DNA of 5,952 nucleotides from Paramuribaculum sp. Its GTDB lineage: Bacteria > Bacteroidota > Bacteroidia > Bacteroidales > Muribaculaceae. Shown piece after piece: positions 5,547 to 5,952 of this stretch (position 1 is the first letter of the stretch; each line of letters opens with the position of its first letter). The notes beneath the pieces are model-generated. The model made no database searches. It was not told the DNA's origin and worked only from the letters and a program-made list of their open reading frames with translations. The stretch lies in contig JAIDXU010000052.1 of the NCBI GenBank assembly GCA_029058455.1, positions 1-5,952 on the forward strand. The letters are read 5' to 3'. The position numbers and the translations under genes were made by a program.

Positions 5547-5837
5547 ATGTTCATAGCAATTCTGACTTATAAAAAGCCCTTGGAAGAAGTTGATCGCCAT
5601 CTTCAGGCGCATCGTGATTATCTTGCGGAACATTATACCGCAGGAGATTTAATTATGTCCGGCCCACGCACGCCTCGCGTCGGTGGTGCGATTATGATAA
5701 AAGCTGAAAACCGAGCCGCAGTAGATGCTATCATCGCACAAGACCCGTTTAATATCAACGGTATTGCAGACTATCAGATAGTGGAGTTTACTCCGACGAT
5801 GTTTAGTACAGACAATTTGAAAATGATTCTCGGATGA
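5547..5837 (+). CDS. YciI-like family protein
   Basis: The 96-residue product has the YCII-related dimeric ferredoxin-like fold pattern. It shows an initial strand [11 protein letters not shown]22 in the helix [24 protein letters not shown] (33-43) with [10 protein letters not shown] (46-55), and D66 in [19 protein letters not shown] (63-81). H22 and D66 are the conserved pair that lines the active-site pocket in this family. Functions of characterised members vary (chlorocatechol-type dehalogenation for one subgroup, unknown for most), so no substrate is proposed. The length is typical, and nothing is missing. It has its own candidate promoter at 5493-5500, and its TGA overlaps the next start by four bases (ATGA, 5834-5837). 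Confidence 0.85.
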   Translation: MFIAILTYKKPLEEVDRHLQAHRDYLAEHYTAGDLIMSGPRTPRVGGAIMIKAENRAAVDAIIAQDPFNINGIADYQIVEFTPTMFSTDNLKMILG

Positions 5838-5952
5838 TAGAAACCTCTCGTTTGATACTCAGACCTTGGCGAGAAGATGATGCTGAATCTCTTTTCAAAT
5901 ACGCGCAAGATCCCGACGTGGGTCCGATTGCAGGGTGGCCACCGCATACTTC
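5834..5952 (+). CDS. GNAT N-acetyltransferase (RimJ/RimL-like), 5' part only
   Basis: An ATG at 5834 overlapping the YciI stop opens a frame that is unbroken to the window edge (39 complete codons). It reads [20 protein letters not shown], then [19 protein letters not shown]. The ETxRLxLRpwxxxDa opening and the pattern DPDVGpxaGWpPHxs are typical of the RimJ/RimL-type GNAT acetyltransferases, which move an acetyl group from acetyl-CoA to a protein N-terminus or small molecule. The acetyl-CoA-binding motif lies beyond the window. Four-base overlap with the YciI-like gene points to one transcript. Confidence 0.85.
   Translation, partial: MIETSRLILRPWREDDAESLFKYAQDPDVGPIAGWPPHT

Overview
The window looks like chromosomal accessory DNA from a member of the order Bacteroidales (Bacteroidota). 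Two promoter-like boxes fit the Bacteroidota -7 consensus TAnnTTTG, translation starts sit in A-rich leaders without clear Shine-Dalgarno sequences, and the small YciI and GNAT proteins are of ordinary bacterial type. The genus cannot be fixed from the sequence. All genes lie on the + strand.

Layout. (1) Positions 140-1788 hold three accessory genes: a SLOG/DprA-like nucleotide-binding protein broken by an in-frame TAA (its frame continues to 511 with family-like sequence), a 186-aa protein with a short repeated beta motif at its C-terminus, and a 229-aa protein of unknown function. (2) Positions 1789-2140 have no gene but are rich in structure: a candidate Bacteroidota promoter, a nested set of inverted repeats, and a nearly continuous rod-like hairpin of about 167 nt. 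(3) Positions 2141-4260 hold a predicted PD-(D/E)XK nuclease whose stop codon overlaps the start of an RNase J-like beta-CASP metallo-beta-lactamase protein. (4) Positions 4342-5456 hold a protein made only of the FtsZ/tubulin GTPase domain, with an altered glycine loop, whose stop overlaps the start of a complete calcineurin-like metallophosphoesterase. (5) Positions 5547-5952 hold a YciI-like protein with its own promoter and, overlapping it, the start of a GNAT acetyltransferase cut off by the window edge.

How the parts may work together. The most interesting part is 1845-5456: a structured, possibly phase-variable leader followed by two translationally coupled pairs (nuclease + beta-CASP hydrolase; FtsZ-like GTPase + phosphoesterase). 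Combining nucleic-acid enzymes, a nucleotide-binding filament-type domain and a phosphoesterase is suggestive of a stress, RNA-processing or defence locus. That is inference from domain content and gene overlaps; nothing in the window proves it. The YciI/GNAT pair looks like ordinary housekeeping or small-molecule metabolism and is probably a separate transcription unit.
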